Shown here piece after piece: positions 1 to 6,698 of a stretch of 7,067 bases of DNA (positions within the stretch are counted from its first letter, which is position 1; each line of letters opens with the position of its first letter). Under the pieces are notes generated by a model that saw only the letters and a list, made by a program, of their open reading frames with translations, made no database searches and had not been told where the DNA came from. Source of the DNA: CAYREE01 sp964423225. GTDB lineage: Archaea; Altiarchaeota; Altiarchaeia; IMC4; SCGC-AAA252-I15. The DNA is taken from assembly GCA_964423225.1 (NCBI GenBank), contig CAYREE010000120.1:1-7067 (forward strand), written 5' to 3'. Both the position numbers and the translations under genes were made by a program.

Positions 1-1
1 A

Positions 2-73
2 CCCGCCGGAATAGTCGCATTCAATTATGCTGTTAAAAAAGCCAAGCCTGAAGGGAGCCTCTCCAAATATTAA
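2..73 (+). CDS. 3' end of an unidentified gene (partial)
   Basis: Reading frame 2 is open from the window edge to a TAA at 71-73. It gives a 23-residue C-terminus that begins PAGIVAFNYAVKKAK and ends in SLSKY. The start and body lie outside the window, and the fragment is too short for me to assign a family. The downstream nitroreductase starts 24 bases after this stop on the same strand, so the two are probably co-transcribed. The other two forward frames either stop early or give nothing gene-like, which is the main reason to believe this fragment is coding. Confidence 0.55.
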   Translation, partial: PAGIVAFNYAVKKAKPEGSLSKY

Positions 74-78
74 AAAAT

Positions 79-85
79 TGAGGTC
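79..85 (+). promoter_or_regulatory. Shine-Dalgarno-like site of the nitroreductase gene
   Basis: TGAGGTC matches the GAGGT core of the archaeal/bacterial anti-Shine-Dalgarno complement. The spacing of about 13 bases to the ATG at 98 is longer than usual. No nearer start codon gives a better N-terminus, because the protein begins with the family's usual run into RRSIR. Confidence 0.45.
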
Positions 86-97
86 AAATATTTTTCT

Positions 98-604
98 ATG
101 GAACCCATTGACATTATTAAGAATCGGAGAAGCATCAGAACATATGACGAAAATCTTATCCCGGAAAGGATAATAGAAGCGATACTGGATTGCGCAAGGC
201 TTGCACCAACGGCAAGAAACAAACAGCCCTGGCTGATCGGAGTCGTTACAGATAAGCAAATCCTCGATAAGATGGGTAAAACATGTAGTACCGGCCCATT
301 CATAGCAGATTCAGCAGCTTGTTTCACAGTATTTTGTAAAAAAGATGAAAAATATTATTTGGAAGATGGAGTTTCTGCTACAATGAATATAATCCATGCA
401 TGTGAAGCAAATGGTGTTAAGACCTGCTGGGTTGCAGGAGATAAAAAACCATATGTTAACGAGATTGCAAGACTGCTTGAAGTCCCTGATGAATATACAC
501 TAGTCTCGCTTATCCCTGCAGGATATTCACAAGAAAGTGCACAACCAAAGAATAAAAAATCCATTAATGAGATTTCATTCAGAAACAATTCCAAAAAAAA
601 ATAA
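98..604 (+). CDS. Nitroreductase-family FMN-dependent oxidoreductase
   Basis: A soluble 168-residue protein of the nitroreductase (NfsB/NADH oxidase-like) fold. The family uses FMN and NAD(P)H to reduce nitro compounds, quinones or other substrates; the substrate here cannot be read from sequence. The N-terminal IIKNRRSIRTY (about residues 6-16) supplies the phosphate-binding arginines of the FMN site. LAPTARNKQPW (about 35-45) is the second conserved FMN/dimer segment. EDGVSATMNIIHACEANGVKTCWV (split here as EDGVSATMNIIHA, about 88-100, then CEANGVKTCWV) is the family's central helix, and the C-terminal part ends in VSLIPAGY. The length is normal for the short single-domain forms. The last residues are lysine-rich (SKKK), encoded by a run of nine A, and look like an unstructured tail. 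The gene lies between an unidentified gene and a membrane acyltransferase with short gaps, so it is probably part of one transcript. Confidence 0.88.
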   Translation: MEPIDIIKNRRSIRTYDENLIPERIIEAILDCARLAPTARNKQPWLIGVVTDKQILDKMGKTCSTGPFIADSAACFTVFCKKDEKYYLEDGVSATMNIIHACEANGVKTCWVAGDKKPYVNEIARLLEVPDEYTLVSLIPAGYSQESAQPKNKKSINEISFRNNSKKK

Positions 605-620
605 TAGGATATTGATACCC

Positions 621-1637
621 ATGGTGTTCAAATCACATAAACATATGCCCCACATCCATTCACTAGATTATCTTAGAGTTGTGATGTGTATCCTCGTCAT
701 AATCTGGCATGGAAAACTTTTAAAAAACATATTTAGTAATCCAATTATTGAAGATATAATATATTACAATATCACATTGCTAGCAGTACCTGTTTTCTTT
801 ATAATATCGCTATTCATTTTTTACTATAAAAAGATTCTGGACTGGGAATATACGAGAAACCGGGTAAAAAAGATATCTATCATCTTTATCTTCTGGTTTA
901 TATTTTTTAATATTCACGATCTATTCTCGAATATTACATTAGATGAAATTAATGACTTAACATATTTCAACTACATTGATCTATTTTTACAACAAAAGGT
1001 TTTGCCAAATAAGTTATACTTGAACCAATATTTCTTTTTGCTGGACCTGATTTTATTAACAATATTTGCCAGAATAAATGCAAATTATCTTACGAACCGT
1101 AGGATACAATATACGCTCCTAATCAGTTCAATGGTTTTTATTATAATCGGGGCTACGATTATCGCATTCAGAAATATTGAATATGCATTCCTGATAAACT
1201 TTAGGATATTCACAAATTTCTTACCGTACATATTTGCTGCAGCATTAATCAAACAAGACTATATTACAGGACTGAAAAAAATCAATAAGAAGATAATCAT
1301 ATACATGATATTATTCCTGGGTTCAAGCTTGATTGAATGGCAAATATTGAAAAACACTTTTTACATGCCACCATATACACGAGTATCCCTTGTCTTCGGA
1401 TCCATGGCAATCATGTATCTTTTTTTAAAAATAAAGACGAAGACTCCTATGTTAATCAGGATAATATCTGATAATACTTTAGGAATATATTGTATGCATA
1501 TTTACTTCCTTAGCTCAGTAAATATCGTGGAAATGCCAGTGTTAGATAGCATTATAAAAATCACAATATCTTTATTGATACCCACATTTATTTCATCTCT
1601 AATGAAAAAAACAGGGTATGGGAGATATATATTCTAA
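621..1637 (+). CDS. Acyltransferase-3 (OafA-type) integral membrane protein
   Basis: A 338-residue polytopic membrane protein, rich in Ile, Phe, Leu and Tyr, with roughly nine to ten hydrophobic segments. The N-terminal segment HSLDYLRVVMCILVIIWHG (about residues 13-31) has the family's Arg and His (R19, H30). The last segments contain LGIYCMHIYFL (about 287-297), matching the family's 'IYxxH' element. Acyltransferase-3 enzymes move acetyl or other acyl groups onto sugars, lipids or polysaccharides at the membrane; the acceptor is unknown here. The frame is open back to an ATG at 537 inside the nitroreductase gene. I prefer ATG 621, which has a weak AGGAT 10 bases upstream and starts just before the conserved LDYLR; ATG 645 is also possible. 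The gene is markedly more AT-rich than the pfkB gene (12 G+C of 60 in bases 901-960, against 33 of 60 in 2341-2400), partly because of its membrane composition and possibly because of transfer. Confidence 0.82.
   Translation: MVFKSHKHMPHIHSLDYLRVVMCILVIIWHGKLLKNIFSNPIIEDIIYYNITLLAVPVFFIISLFIFYYKKILDWEYTRNRVKKISIIFIFWFIFFNIHDLFSNITLDEINDLTYFNYIDLFLQQKVLPNKLYLNQYFFLLDLILLTIFARINANYLTNRRIQYTLLISSMVFIIIGATIIAFRNIEYAFLINFRIFTNFLPYIFAAALIKQDYITGLKKINKKIIIYMILFLGSSLIEWQILKNTFYMPPYTRVSLVFGSMAIMYLFLKIKTKTPMLIRIISDNTLGIYCMHIYFLSSVNIVEMPVLDSIIKITISLLIPTFISSLMKKTGYGRYIF
1624..1634 (+). promoter_or_regulatory. TATA-like element, possible internal promoter
   Basis: GATATATATTC lies at the 3' end of the acyltransferase gene. 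Its centre is about 32 bases upstream of the ATG at 1660, so transcription would begin about 8 bases before that codon. Archaeal TATA boxes sit about 25 bases before the start site, so this fits a short-leader transcript of the unknown gene plus pfkB. It lies in AT-rich coding sequence, so a chance match is quite possible. Confidence 0.35.
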
Positions 1638-1659
1638 AACATTTTGTAATATTACTATT

Positions 1660-2166
1660 ATGACGACTATTGAACGAAACATCATTAAAAAACCATTGAA
1701 TGCAGATGTTGCAGAACTATTATTAAAAGTTGAGGAAACACGGTTCGGATCAAGACCCATGACAAATGAGGAAAGACATCAGAATCCAGTACTACTTCAT
1801 CATGAACTGAAGGATCTTGGTGGAAAGAGCGAACAGCTTGCCTCCGAGGAAAAGCTAGTTTCAGCAGGCATACTCTGGATAGGAAAGGGATTAGAGCCAA
1901 AAGAAGAATCACTAAATACATTCACCAAAGACACAAACAAAGGCCTTACATCACTGGAATCAAGTATTATTGAGACTCAGGCCAGGGCTATTGCAGACGG
2001 CAGACAATACAGCAGTCTACTATTCGATTGGGAGGAGTTAGAGAGGATGAAGAGATTCTTTAAAACAGGTAAAGGTGTAGATGTTGAAAGATTCGTATCT
2101 AAAGTATTGAGTGAAGCAGAATTCAGAGACGATATGATAGATGAACAATACGGTAAAGCAGCATAA
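1660..2166 (+). CDS. Conserved-looking hypothetical protein, partner of the PfkB kinase
   Basis: I do not recognise this 168-residue protein. It is charged and predominantly helical in character, with no signal peptide, membrane segment, cysteine pair or nucleotide-binding motif. The N-terminal half contains EERHQNPVLLHHELKDLGG (about residues 36-54), with several histidines. The C-terminal half is acidic and amphipathic (LLFDWEELERMKRFF, then VERFVSKVLSEAEF). The start is uncertain. ATG 1618 would add 14 residues and overlap the acyltransferase end by 20 bases. ATG 1660 has no Shine-Dalgarno sequence but follows a TATA-like element at a suitable distance, and I choose it. The TAA at 2164-2166 abuts the ribosome binding site of pfkB, so the two genes are very likely translated from one message and may act together. 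A helper, substrate-binding or regulatory role would be guesswork. Confidence 0.75.
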   Translation: MTTIERNIIKKPLNADVAELLLKVEETRFGSRPMTNEERHQNPVLLHHELKDLGGKSEQLASEEKLVSAGILWIGKGLEPKEESLNTFTKDTNKGLTSLESSIIETQARAIADGRQYSSLLFDWEELERMKRFFKTGKGVDVERFVSKVLSEAEFRDDMIDEQYGKAA

Positions 2167-2171
2167 AGGTG
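2167..2171 (+). promoter_or_regulatory. Ribosome binding site that fixes the pfkB start
   Basis: AGGTG directly follows the upstream stop codon and is 6 bases from the ATG at 2178. It makes ATG 2178 a better start than the in-frame GTG at 2169, which would overlap the site itself. Confidence 0.6.
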
Positions 2172-2177
2172 TTATAT

Positions 2178-3362
2178 ATGACTGAGAAGAGATTTGACAT
2201 AATCGGGGTTGGAGTACATACGATAGATACTGAGACTGTTGGAAAGTTAGCTACATTCGATAAGACTATGAACCTTTCGGTAACTGGGCCTAACACCAGC
2301 CATCCAGGAGGATGGGGTAATAGTATGCCTGTAGCAGCAGCGCTTCTGCCAGGAAGAGTTGGAGGATTCACAGTTCTTGGTAAGGATGCACTGGGCCGTC
2401 AGTTCATGCGCGAGATGGCAGATAAGGGAGTGGATATGAGCCAGGTTATTTGGAATACAGATCTTCCAAGAGATGAATATAAGATACTAGATGGTAAAGG
2501 TCAACCTAAGATGGTTCCTAAGGAACAGCTAAGTACCGGCATGTCTTTTGTAATCTTAGATCCAGACACCCGTGATCCTGCAATATACTTTTCTCCAGGA
2601 GTGAACCAGGCCATAGACCGCGACTGCATACCGCTTGACTATCTGGCCCAATCCAAGGCTGTGATATTAAGTTATGCAACGCTTCTTAGAGGATTGGATA
2701 AGAATGGTGGAGAGCCTATGGCAGGATTGATAACGGACCTGCGTGAAAGAGATGTGCTGACGGTCCTAGATACTCATAGCATCGAAGGTGCTGACTATAA
2801 TGTACTGGAAAAACCTTTGAAGGAAGTAGACGTCTTCGGTTGTAATATTGGTGAGGCCAGAGCGATAACAGGACTTGATGAACATGCCGAACCAGAAGCA
2901 TTAGTAAAAGCATTATCAGCTAAGATGAATATCGATGGTTCCAGAAGTAGGATGGTTGCGATGACCATGAAGGGTGAGGGCAGTATCGTAGCATATTACC
3001 CCAAAGGATCTGACCAACCGATCATAGCCAGGGAGCCAAAAGTGAATGTAGAAGTTGCAAGCGGTACAGGCGCAGGAGACACTTTCAAAGCAGGTTTAAC
3101 AGCATACATCACACAAAACCTAGATGCCTACAACAATGGTAAAATGGATGTCCGAGAAGCAACACGCTTTGCTAATGCTACTGCCGCATCATATATTAGT
3201 GGTGTTGGAACAGAGAATGTGCAGCCTTACGCAGACACACTAGCATATGCTAGAGGCCAATATCCGGCGGTAGAAAGACCCGAAACACTAGGACAACCCC
3301 CTTCACCATCAGATGCAGCATTTCATTCGCGTCCGAACAGGCCTCCAGGACAACCAACCTGA
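2178..3362 (+). CDS. PfkB/ribokinase-family carbohydrate or nucleoside kinase
   Basis: A 394-residue cytoplasmic kinase of the ribokinase superfamily, which transfers the ATP gamma-phosphate to a sugar, nucleoside or related alcohol. The first family signature is present: PGGWGNSMPVAAALL (about residues 43-57, the substrate-side di-glycine), followed by GKDALGRQFM and KGVD. NIGE at 223-226 fits the NxxE magnesium-linked motif. SGTGAGDTFKAG (295-306) holds the anion hole and the catalytic Asp301. The residue four places before the GAGD block, often Asp, is Ser here. The protein is longer than the usual 300-330 residues. The extra length lies in an insertion-like stretch around 100-125 and in a Pro-rich, probably disordered C-terminal tail (about 365-394). 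The substrate cannot be assigned. It is paired with the unknown protein upstream and ends 3 bases from the convergent ipk stop. Confidence 0.88.
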   Translation: MTEKRFDIIGVGVHTIDTETVGKLATFDKTMNLSVTGPNTSHPGGWGNSMPVAAALLPGRVGGFTVLGKDALGRQFMREMADKGVDMSQVIWNTDLPRDEYKILDGKGQPKMVPKEQLSTGMSFVILDPDTRDPAIYFSPGVNQAIDRDCIPLDYLAQSKAVILSYATLLRGLDKNGGEPMAGLITDLRERDVLTVLDTHSIEGADYNVLEKPLKEVDVFGCNIGEARAITGLDEHAEPEALVKALSAKMNIDGSRSRMVAMTMKGEGSIVAYYPKGSDQPIIAREPKVNVEVASGTGAGDTFKAGLTAYITQNLDAYNNGKMDVREATRFANATAASYISGVGTENVQPYADTLAYARGQYPAVERPETLGQPPSPSDAAFHSRPNRPPGQPT

Positions 3363-3365
3363 GAA

Positions 3366-4151
3366 TCAGCCCTTTATTACGGTGCCAATGCCCTCTTCTC
3401 CCATGAGGGCTCTTTTAACACAATCTTTCTCATTCCCACTTAGGATCTCAGAGGGTATCCCAGCCTCAGCTAGATCTAATAGTTCTAAAACCTTCCTCTT
3501 GATTCCGCCAGTAACATCGGTTCCAGAGGTTTTACGCCCATCTAAGATGTCGATATTCTCCCTCGTAATCCCATCCAGTTTCTTAGACTGGCCAGGCTTA
3601 CCTTCAAAAACCCCATTGTAATCTGTTGCAATTATCACTCTTTTTGCACCTAGCTCCGATGCTATATATGGTACAAGATGGTCTCCGGAGAGGATGTTCA
3701 ATCCAGTTGATTCATCAATAAGGACATCCCCGTATCCTACGGGAACAAGCCCCATCTCCAACATCTTTTTTAGAGGTTTTAGCTCCATCTGAACGATCTT
3801 CCTATCCTTTAATACAGCACATGCTGAAGGTTGATATGCGATAGCATCAATCCCTACATCTACAAGAGATTCGACAACAATAGAATTCAACTTTTCCATG
3901 CTTTTATGAGTCATGGAAAATCCTTCTACTTGCCGACAATCCTTCAGTCCATCAGTAAGACCATATGCTTCAGCATACATGTGTCCAAAAGGACCTGCCC
4001 CATGGACAATGAACAATCTTGTCTTAGAATTATTCAATGCCTCCTGAATCTCTTTAGAAAGACGTGTTAGGTTCTCCTCATTTACCTCGAACTTGTCTTC
4101 GCTCTTATTTGTAATTACACTACCACCAAGCTTCAAGACGATTAAATCCAT
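3366..4151 (-). CDS. ipk: Isopentenyl phosphate kinase
   Basis: A 261-residue amino-acid-kinase-fold enzyme that phosphorylates isopentenyl phosphate with ATP to give isopentenyl diphosphate. This is the last committed step to IPP in the archaeal variants of the mevalonate pathway, feeding membrane ether-lipid synthesis. The N-terminal LKLGGSVITNK (6-16) carries the glycine loop and two lysines (K7, K16) in the positions of the phosphate-binding lysines. HGAGPFGH (50-57) matches the IPK signature, and H57 corresponds to the catalytic/substrate-selecting histidine that separates IPK from other kinases of this fold. VPVGYGDVL (136-144), LSGDHLVPYIA (154-164), ATDYNGVF (175-182) and TDVTGGIKRKV (211-221) are further family blocks. 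The length is normal. It starts 3 bases after the proB stop and so shares its transcript. Confidence 0.93.
   Translation of the reverse strand: MDLIVLKLGGSVITNKSEDKFEVNEENLTRLSKEIQEALNNSKTRLFIVHGAGPFGHMYAEAYGLTDGLKDCRQVEGFSMTHKSMEKLNSIVVESLVDVGIDAIAYQPSACAVLKDRKIVQMELKPLKKMLEMGLVPVGYGDVLIDESTGLNILSGDHLVPYIASELGAKRVIIATDYNGVFEGKPGQSKKLDGITRENIDILDGRKTSGTDVTGGIKRKVLELLDLAEAGIPSEILSGNEKDCVKRALMGEEGIGTVIKG
3390..3416 (+). terminator. Possible hairpin-plus-T terminator for the pfkB transcript, inside ipk
   Basis: GCCCTC (3390-3395) and GAGGGC (3405-3410) form a perfect 6-pair GC-rich stem with a 9-base loop, followed by TCTTTT (3411-3416). It lies 27 bases past the pfkB stop, within the antisense 3' end of ipk. 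The convergent genes leave no other room for a terminator. Archaeal termination relies mainly on U-tracts, and this one is short, so the call is tentative. Confidence 0.3.
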
Positions 4152-4154
4152 AGT

Positions 4155-5285
4155 CTATAATAACACCATATTACCAGAGTAAATAATATCTGAATAACCC
4201 TTCTTTCCTAGTATCTTCTCTATCTTACTGCTATGACAACCTTTTATCTGTTCCACTTCATCACTACTATAATTAGTAATTCCACGAGCAAACTCTTTTT
4301 TCTTCTTGTGTAACAAGCAGACAGTATCACCCTTCTTGAACGTTCCCGAAACAGCCACAACACCAGATGGAAGCAGACTCACACCCTTCTCCTTCAAAGC
4401 TTTAAAAGCTCCTTCATCCACAGTTATGCAACCTTTTGGCGCTGACGAGAACAATACCCAGTGTAGCCTGCTATCAATTTTTTTAATGGGTAGAAAGATC
4501 GTGCCAACATCATCCCCCTTTAATGCCCGAGTTAAAATATTCCTCATTGAAGAATCAACTAGTAACACAGCGATCCCCGACTTTGTGACTATTTTAGCAG
4601 CATTAATCTTTGATTGTATTCCGCCAACACCACCACCCCGAGATTTACCATGAAGCGACTCTAAGTCTGAATCTATCTTCTTTACAATACTAATCTTCCT
4701 TGCACCCTTCTTACGATTTGGATCACGAGTATACAAGCCGTCAACACTAGAAAGTAGTATTAACGCATCTGCTCCAAGATTAGATGCTACCATAGCAGAC
4801 AAAGTATCATTATCACCAAAACGGATTTCATCCACATTGATGGAATCATTCTCATTGATTATTGGGACTATCCCCATATCCAATAATTTTTGAATAGTAT
4901 TCCGAACATTCAAATACCTGGAACGATTCTTAAAGTCATCTTTTGTAAGAAGGATTTGCGCAACCTCAAATCCTTTTTTCCTAAAATGCTTTCCATAACA
5001 CTTCATTAGCTCATGCTGACCGATTGCTGCAATCGCCTGTAATTTATTAACATCCCGTGGCCTTTGTTTCAGATTAAGCTTCCCCATACCAGCACCAATA
5101 GCCCCAGATGTCACAATAATAAAATGTATCCCCCTAGAAGAAAGTGCTGCTAATTCATCAACCAATTTACCTATCTTACGCTCTGAAAGAGTCAATGTTT
5201 CATCAGTAATACTGCTTGTCCCAACCTTAACGATGACTAATCTCGTCTTTTTCAAGGCATCCCTGCGTAAGATAGCTGATTCCAT
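4155..5285 (-). CDS. proB: Glutamate 5-kinase with C-terminal PUA domain
   Basis: A 376-residue enzyme that makes gamma-glutamyl phosphate from glutamate and ATP, the first step of proline synthesis. The amino-acid kinase domain spans about residues 14-265: IVKVGTSSIT (18-27), IVTSGAIGAGMGKL (57-70, the glutamate-side loop), INENDSINVDEIRFGDNDTL (143-162, the strongest ProB signature), SSVDGLYTRDPN (179-190) and GGGVGGIQSKINAA (217-230). The last 95 residues or so form a PUA domain (around ITVDEGAFKAL, then GVVAVSGTFKKGD), as in bacterial full-length ProB, and the total length is normal. In-frame TTG 5306 and GTG 5294 are possible starts; I choose ATG 5285 because the upstream TATA-like box places transcription initiation near 5294. 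No proA is visible in the window; the next gene is ipk. Confidence 0.93.
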   Translation of the reverse strand: MESAILRRDALKKTRLVIVKVGTSSITDETLTLSERKIGKLVDELAALSSRGIHFIIVTSGAIGAGMGKLNLKQRPRDVNKLQAIAAIGQHELMKCYGKHFRKKGFEVAQILLTKDDFKNRSRYLNVRNTIQKLLDMGIVPIINENDSINVDEIRFGDNDTLSAMVASNLGADALILLSSVDGLYTRDPNRKKGARKISIVKKIDSDLESLHGKSRGGGVGGIQSKINAAKIVTKSGIAVLLVDSSMRNILTRALKGDDVGTIFLPIKKIDSRLHWVLFSSAPKGCITVDEGAFKALKEKGVSLLPSGVVAVSGTFKKGDTVCLLHKKKKEFARGITNYSSDEVEQIKGCHSSKIEKILGKKGYSDIIYSGNMVLL

Positions 5286-5313
5286 AATATTCACATTAAT
5301 TATCAACTTTACA

Positions 5314-5323
5314 TTTTATTATA
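5314..5323. promoter_or_regulatory. TATA-like element shared by proB and the divergent gene
   Basis: TTTTATTATA on the plus strand reads TATAATAAAA on the minus strand. From its centre (about 5319), the plus-strand ATG at 5346 is 27 bases away and the minus-strand ATG at 5285 is 34 bases away. Both fit an archaeal TATA box with leaderless or very short-leader messages. The whole divergent gap is 60 bases, and neither gene has a clear Shine-Dalgarno sequence. Confidence 0.45.
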
Positions 5324-5345
5324 GATTCATAAACCAATAAGTTAC

Positions 5346-5945
5346 ATGGATTTCGGATTAACAACTGATCCGACGATATGTCTGCCACTTCTACTGGCAG
5401 CTTTTGCAGTCGCAGTTATAATAGGATTAGCTATGCTACAACATAACAAGTATAATCATTGCCTACACGTAGTTTCAAGGAAACTCGGATTAAAATATGT
5501 GGATACCGGATTTTTTTATCCGCCAAAACTGACAGGATCTATTAGAGATAAGGACATCAGCGTTTACACTTATAACAAATATATGGATGATCAAAAAAAG
5601 ACGTATACTAGGGTTGAAACCAGCCATAACAGCGATATAAAAGATGCTGTATCAATTACCAGAGGAGAATTAATATCTAATATCGAGAAAAACATGGGTG
5701 TTAATGAACTAGTGCATATCGACAAAGATTTCGACAATATTTTTATCGTTATCGGGAAAAACTCTGTTGAAGCAAGAGAAATAATTACGAAAGACATTCA
5801 AAAAATCCTTCTAGAATCATTGTTATCAATAACAATAACAAAAGACAACATAATCCATGAAGAAAAAGGATTCATCACAGATAGTGCATATTTAGAAAAA
5901 GCATTAAATCTATTGGTAGATATTGCAGAAAAAATTGAAAAATAG
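5346..5945 (+). CDS. Small membrane-anchored protein of unknown function
   Basis: A 199-residue protein with one N-terminal hydrophobic segment (about residues 11-31) followed by HNKYNH, which suggests a single-pass anchor with most of the protein as a soluble domain. The charged residues after the segment would favour a cytoplasmic domain by the positive-inside rule. The soluble part has the outline KLTGSIRDKDISVYTY, then a variable charged stretch, then DKDFDNIFIVIGKNSVEAREI, ILLESLLSITI and a final helix. To me it resembles a loosely conserved prokaryotic family of membrane-tethered beta-rich proteins with no established function, but this is pattern memory, not a search. The ATG at 5346 lacks a Shine-Dalgarno sequence and fits leaderless transcription. 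The gene diverges from proB and converges with the KaiC-like gene, so it appears to be a single-gene unit. Confidence 0.75.
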   Translation: MDFGLTTDPTICLPLLLAAFAVAVIIGLAMLQHNKYNHCLHVVSRKLGLKYVDTGFFYPPKLTGSIRDKDISVYTYNKYMDDQKKTYTRVETSHNSDIKDAVSITRGELISNIEKNMGVNELVHIDKDFDNIFIVIGKNSVEAREIITKDIQKILLESLLSITITKDNIIHEEKGFITDSAYLEKALNLLVDIAEKIEK

Positions 5946-5958
5946 GGAAAGAGAAAAA

Positions 5959-6663
5959 TTAACCCTCCCCAATCTCTCCGAATATAACTTGATGTGGTTG
6001 TAACTCTATCCCTACCTCTATCTTATAAGGCACTAGATTCGTCACTTGTTTTGTACCCCTCATCTTCAATATCTCAAGGGCCCTGATCCGTGTCTTACCC
6101 CGCCTAAGGTTATACAAAACAATAACACCATCCACAACGAATTCAACTATACCATGTCTAGAGTATTTTGTTGGATCCTGCTCGGATTCAGCTATCATCA
6201 CGCTTGTACAGCTAGCTTTTTGAAGCCATTTTAAAAGCTTTAAAGCACCCTGCCGCTTCTCAAAAGATCCCTCAACCATCATTTCGATACTAGTAAGAGA
6301 ATCTACGACAACGCGTTTTGCACCAATATCGTTTATCGCATCGACAATAGAACCATATTCTTCCTTTATCAAATGCATTACATCCTGAGGCTCAACACGG
6401 ACTAAACGCATTTTACCCTGATCCTCAAGTTCTTGTATATTCCATCCGTACCGTAACATGTTCTCCCTGATCTGTGACGGTTCTTCTTCAAAGGTAACAT
6501 AAACACCAGGCTCGCCCTTCATCGCCCCATGGACAAGGAATTGCATAGCCATCGTTGACTTACCAGATCCACAACCGCCAACCAGGAGGATACTATTATA
6601 TAGTTTGAATCCCCCTTCAATCATTTCATCAAGACCAGGAATACCTGTAGATATTCGTTCCAT
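5959..6663 (-). CDS. Single-domain KaiC-like RecA-superfamily ATPase
   Basis: A 234-residue protein with one KaiC/RadA-type domain. It begins with the family's STGIPGLDEMIEGG (about residues 5-18), followed by the P-loop GGCGSGKST (29-37). TFEEEPSQI (57-65) carries the glutamates in the catalytic position. RVVVDSL (117-123) is the Walker B strand. EILKMRGTKQ (197-206) corresponds to the conserved 'KMRGT' segment near the subunit interface. Archaeal KaiC-like proteins of this size are common and mostly uncharacterised; they are proposed to be hexameric ATPases or autokinases in signalling or regulation. There is no second domain as in circadian KaiC, and no kaiA, kaiB or archaellum genes nearby. 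The ATG at 6663 has GGTG about 9 bases upstream. The gene converges with the unknown membrane protein (13-base gap) and diverges from prs. Confidence 0.88.
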   Translation of the reverse strand: MERISTGIPGLDEMIEGGFKLYNSILLVGGCGSGKSTMAMQFLVHGAMKGEPGVYVTFEEEPSQIRENMLRYGWNIQELEDQGKMRLVRVEPQDVMHLIKEEYGSIVDAINDIGAKRVVVDSLTSIEMMVEGSFEKRQGALKLLKWLQKASCTSVMIAESEQDPTKYSRHGIVEFVVDGVIVLYNLRRGKTRIRALEILKMRGTKQVTNLVPYKIEVGIELQPHQVIFGEIGEG

Positions 6664-6698
6664 TATAGCAACACCATTACATTATTACTAATACTTAC

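Noticed and set aside
3313..3621. Open frame of 102 codons on the plus strand spanning the pfkB end and the antisense side of ipk
   Set aside because: It overlaps two well-supported genes, has no family character, and is Ser/Pro-rich in the way antisense translations of coding sequence usually are.
4306..4653. Open frame of 115 codons on the plus strand, antisense to proB
   Set aside because: It lies wholly inside proB, whose motifs are intact, and has no recognisable domain or plausible upstream signal.
5943..5966. Short AGGG...CCCT complementarity between the convergent membrane-protein and kaiC-like genes as a bidirectional terminator
   Set aside because: Only four pairs with a long A-rich loop; too weak to distinguish from chance.
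5959..6663. KaiC-like protein as part of a circadian clock or archaellum system
   Set aside because: It has one ATPase domain, and no kaiA, kaiB, kaiC double-domain or archaellum genes are nearby. Single-domain archaeal KaiC homologues are common.
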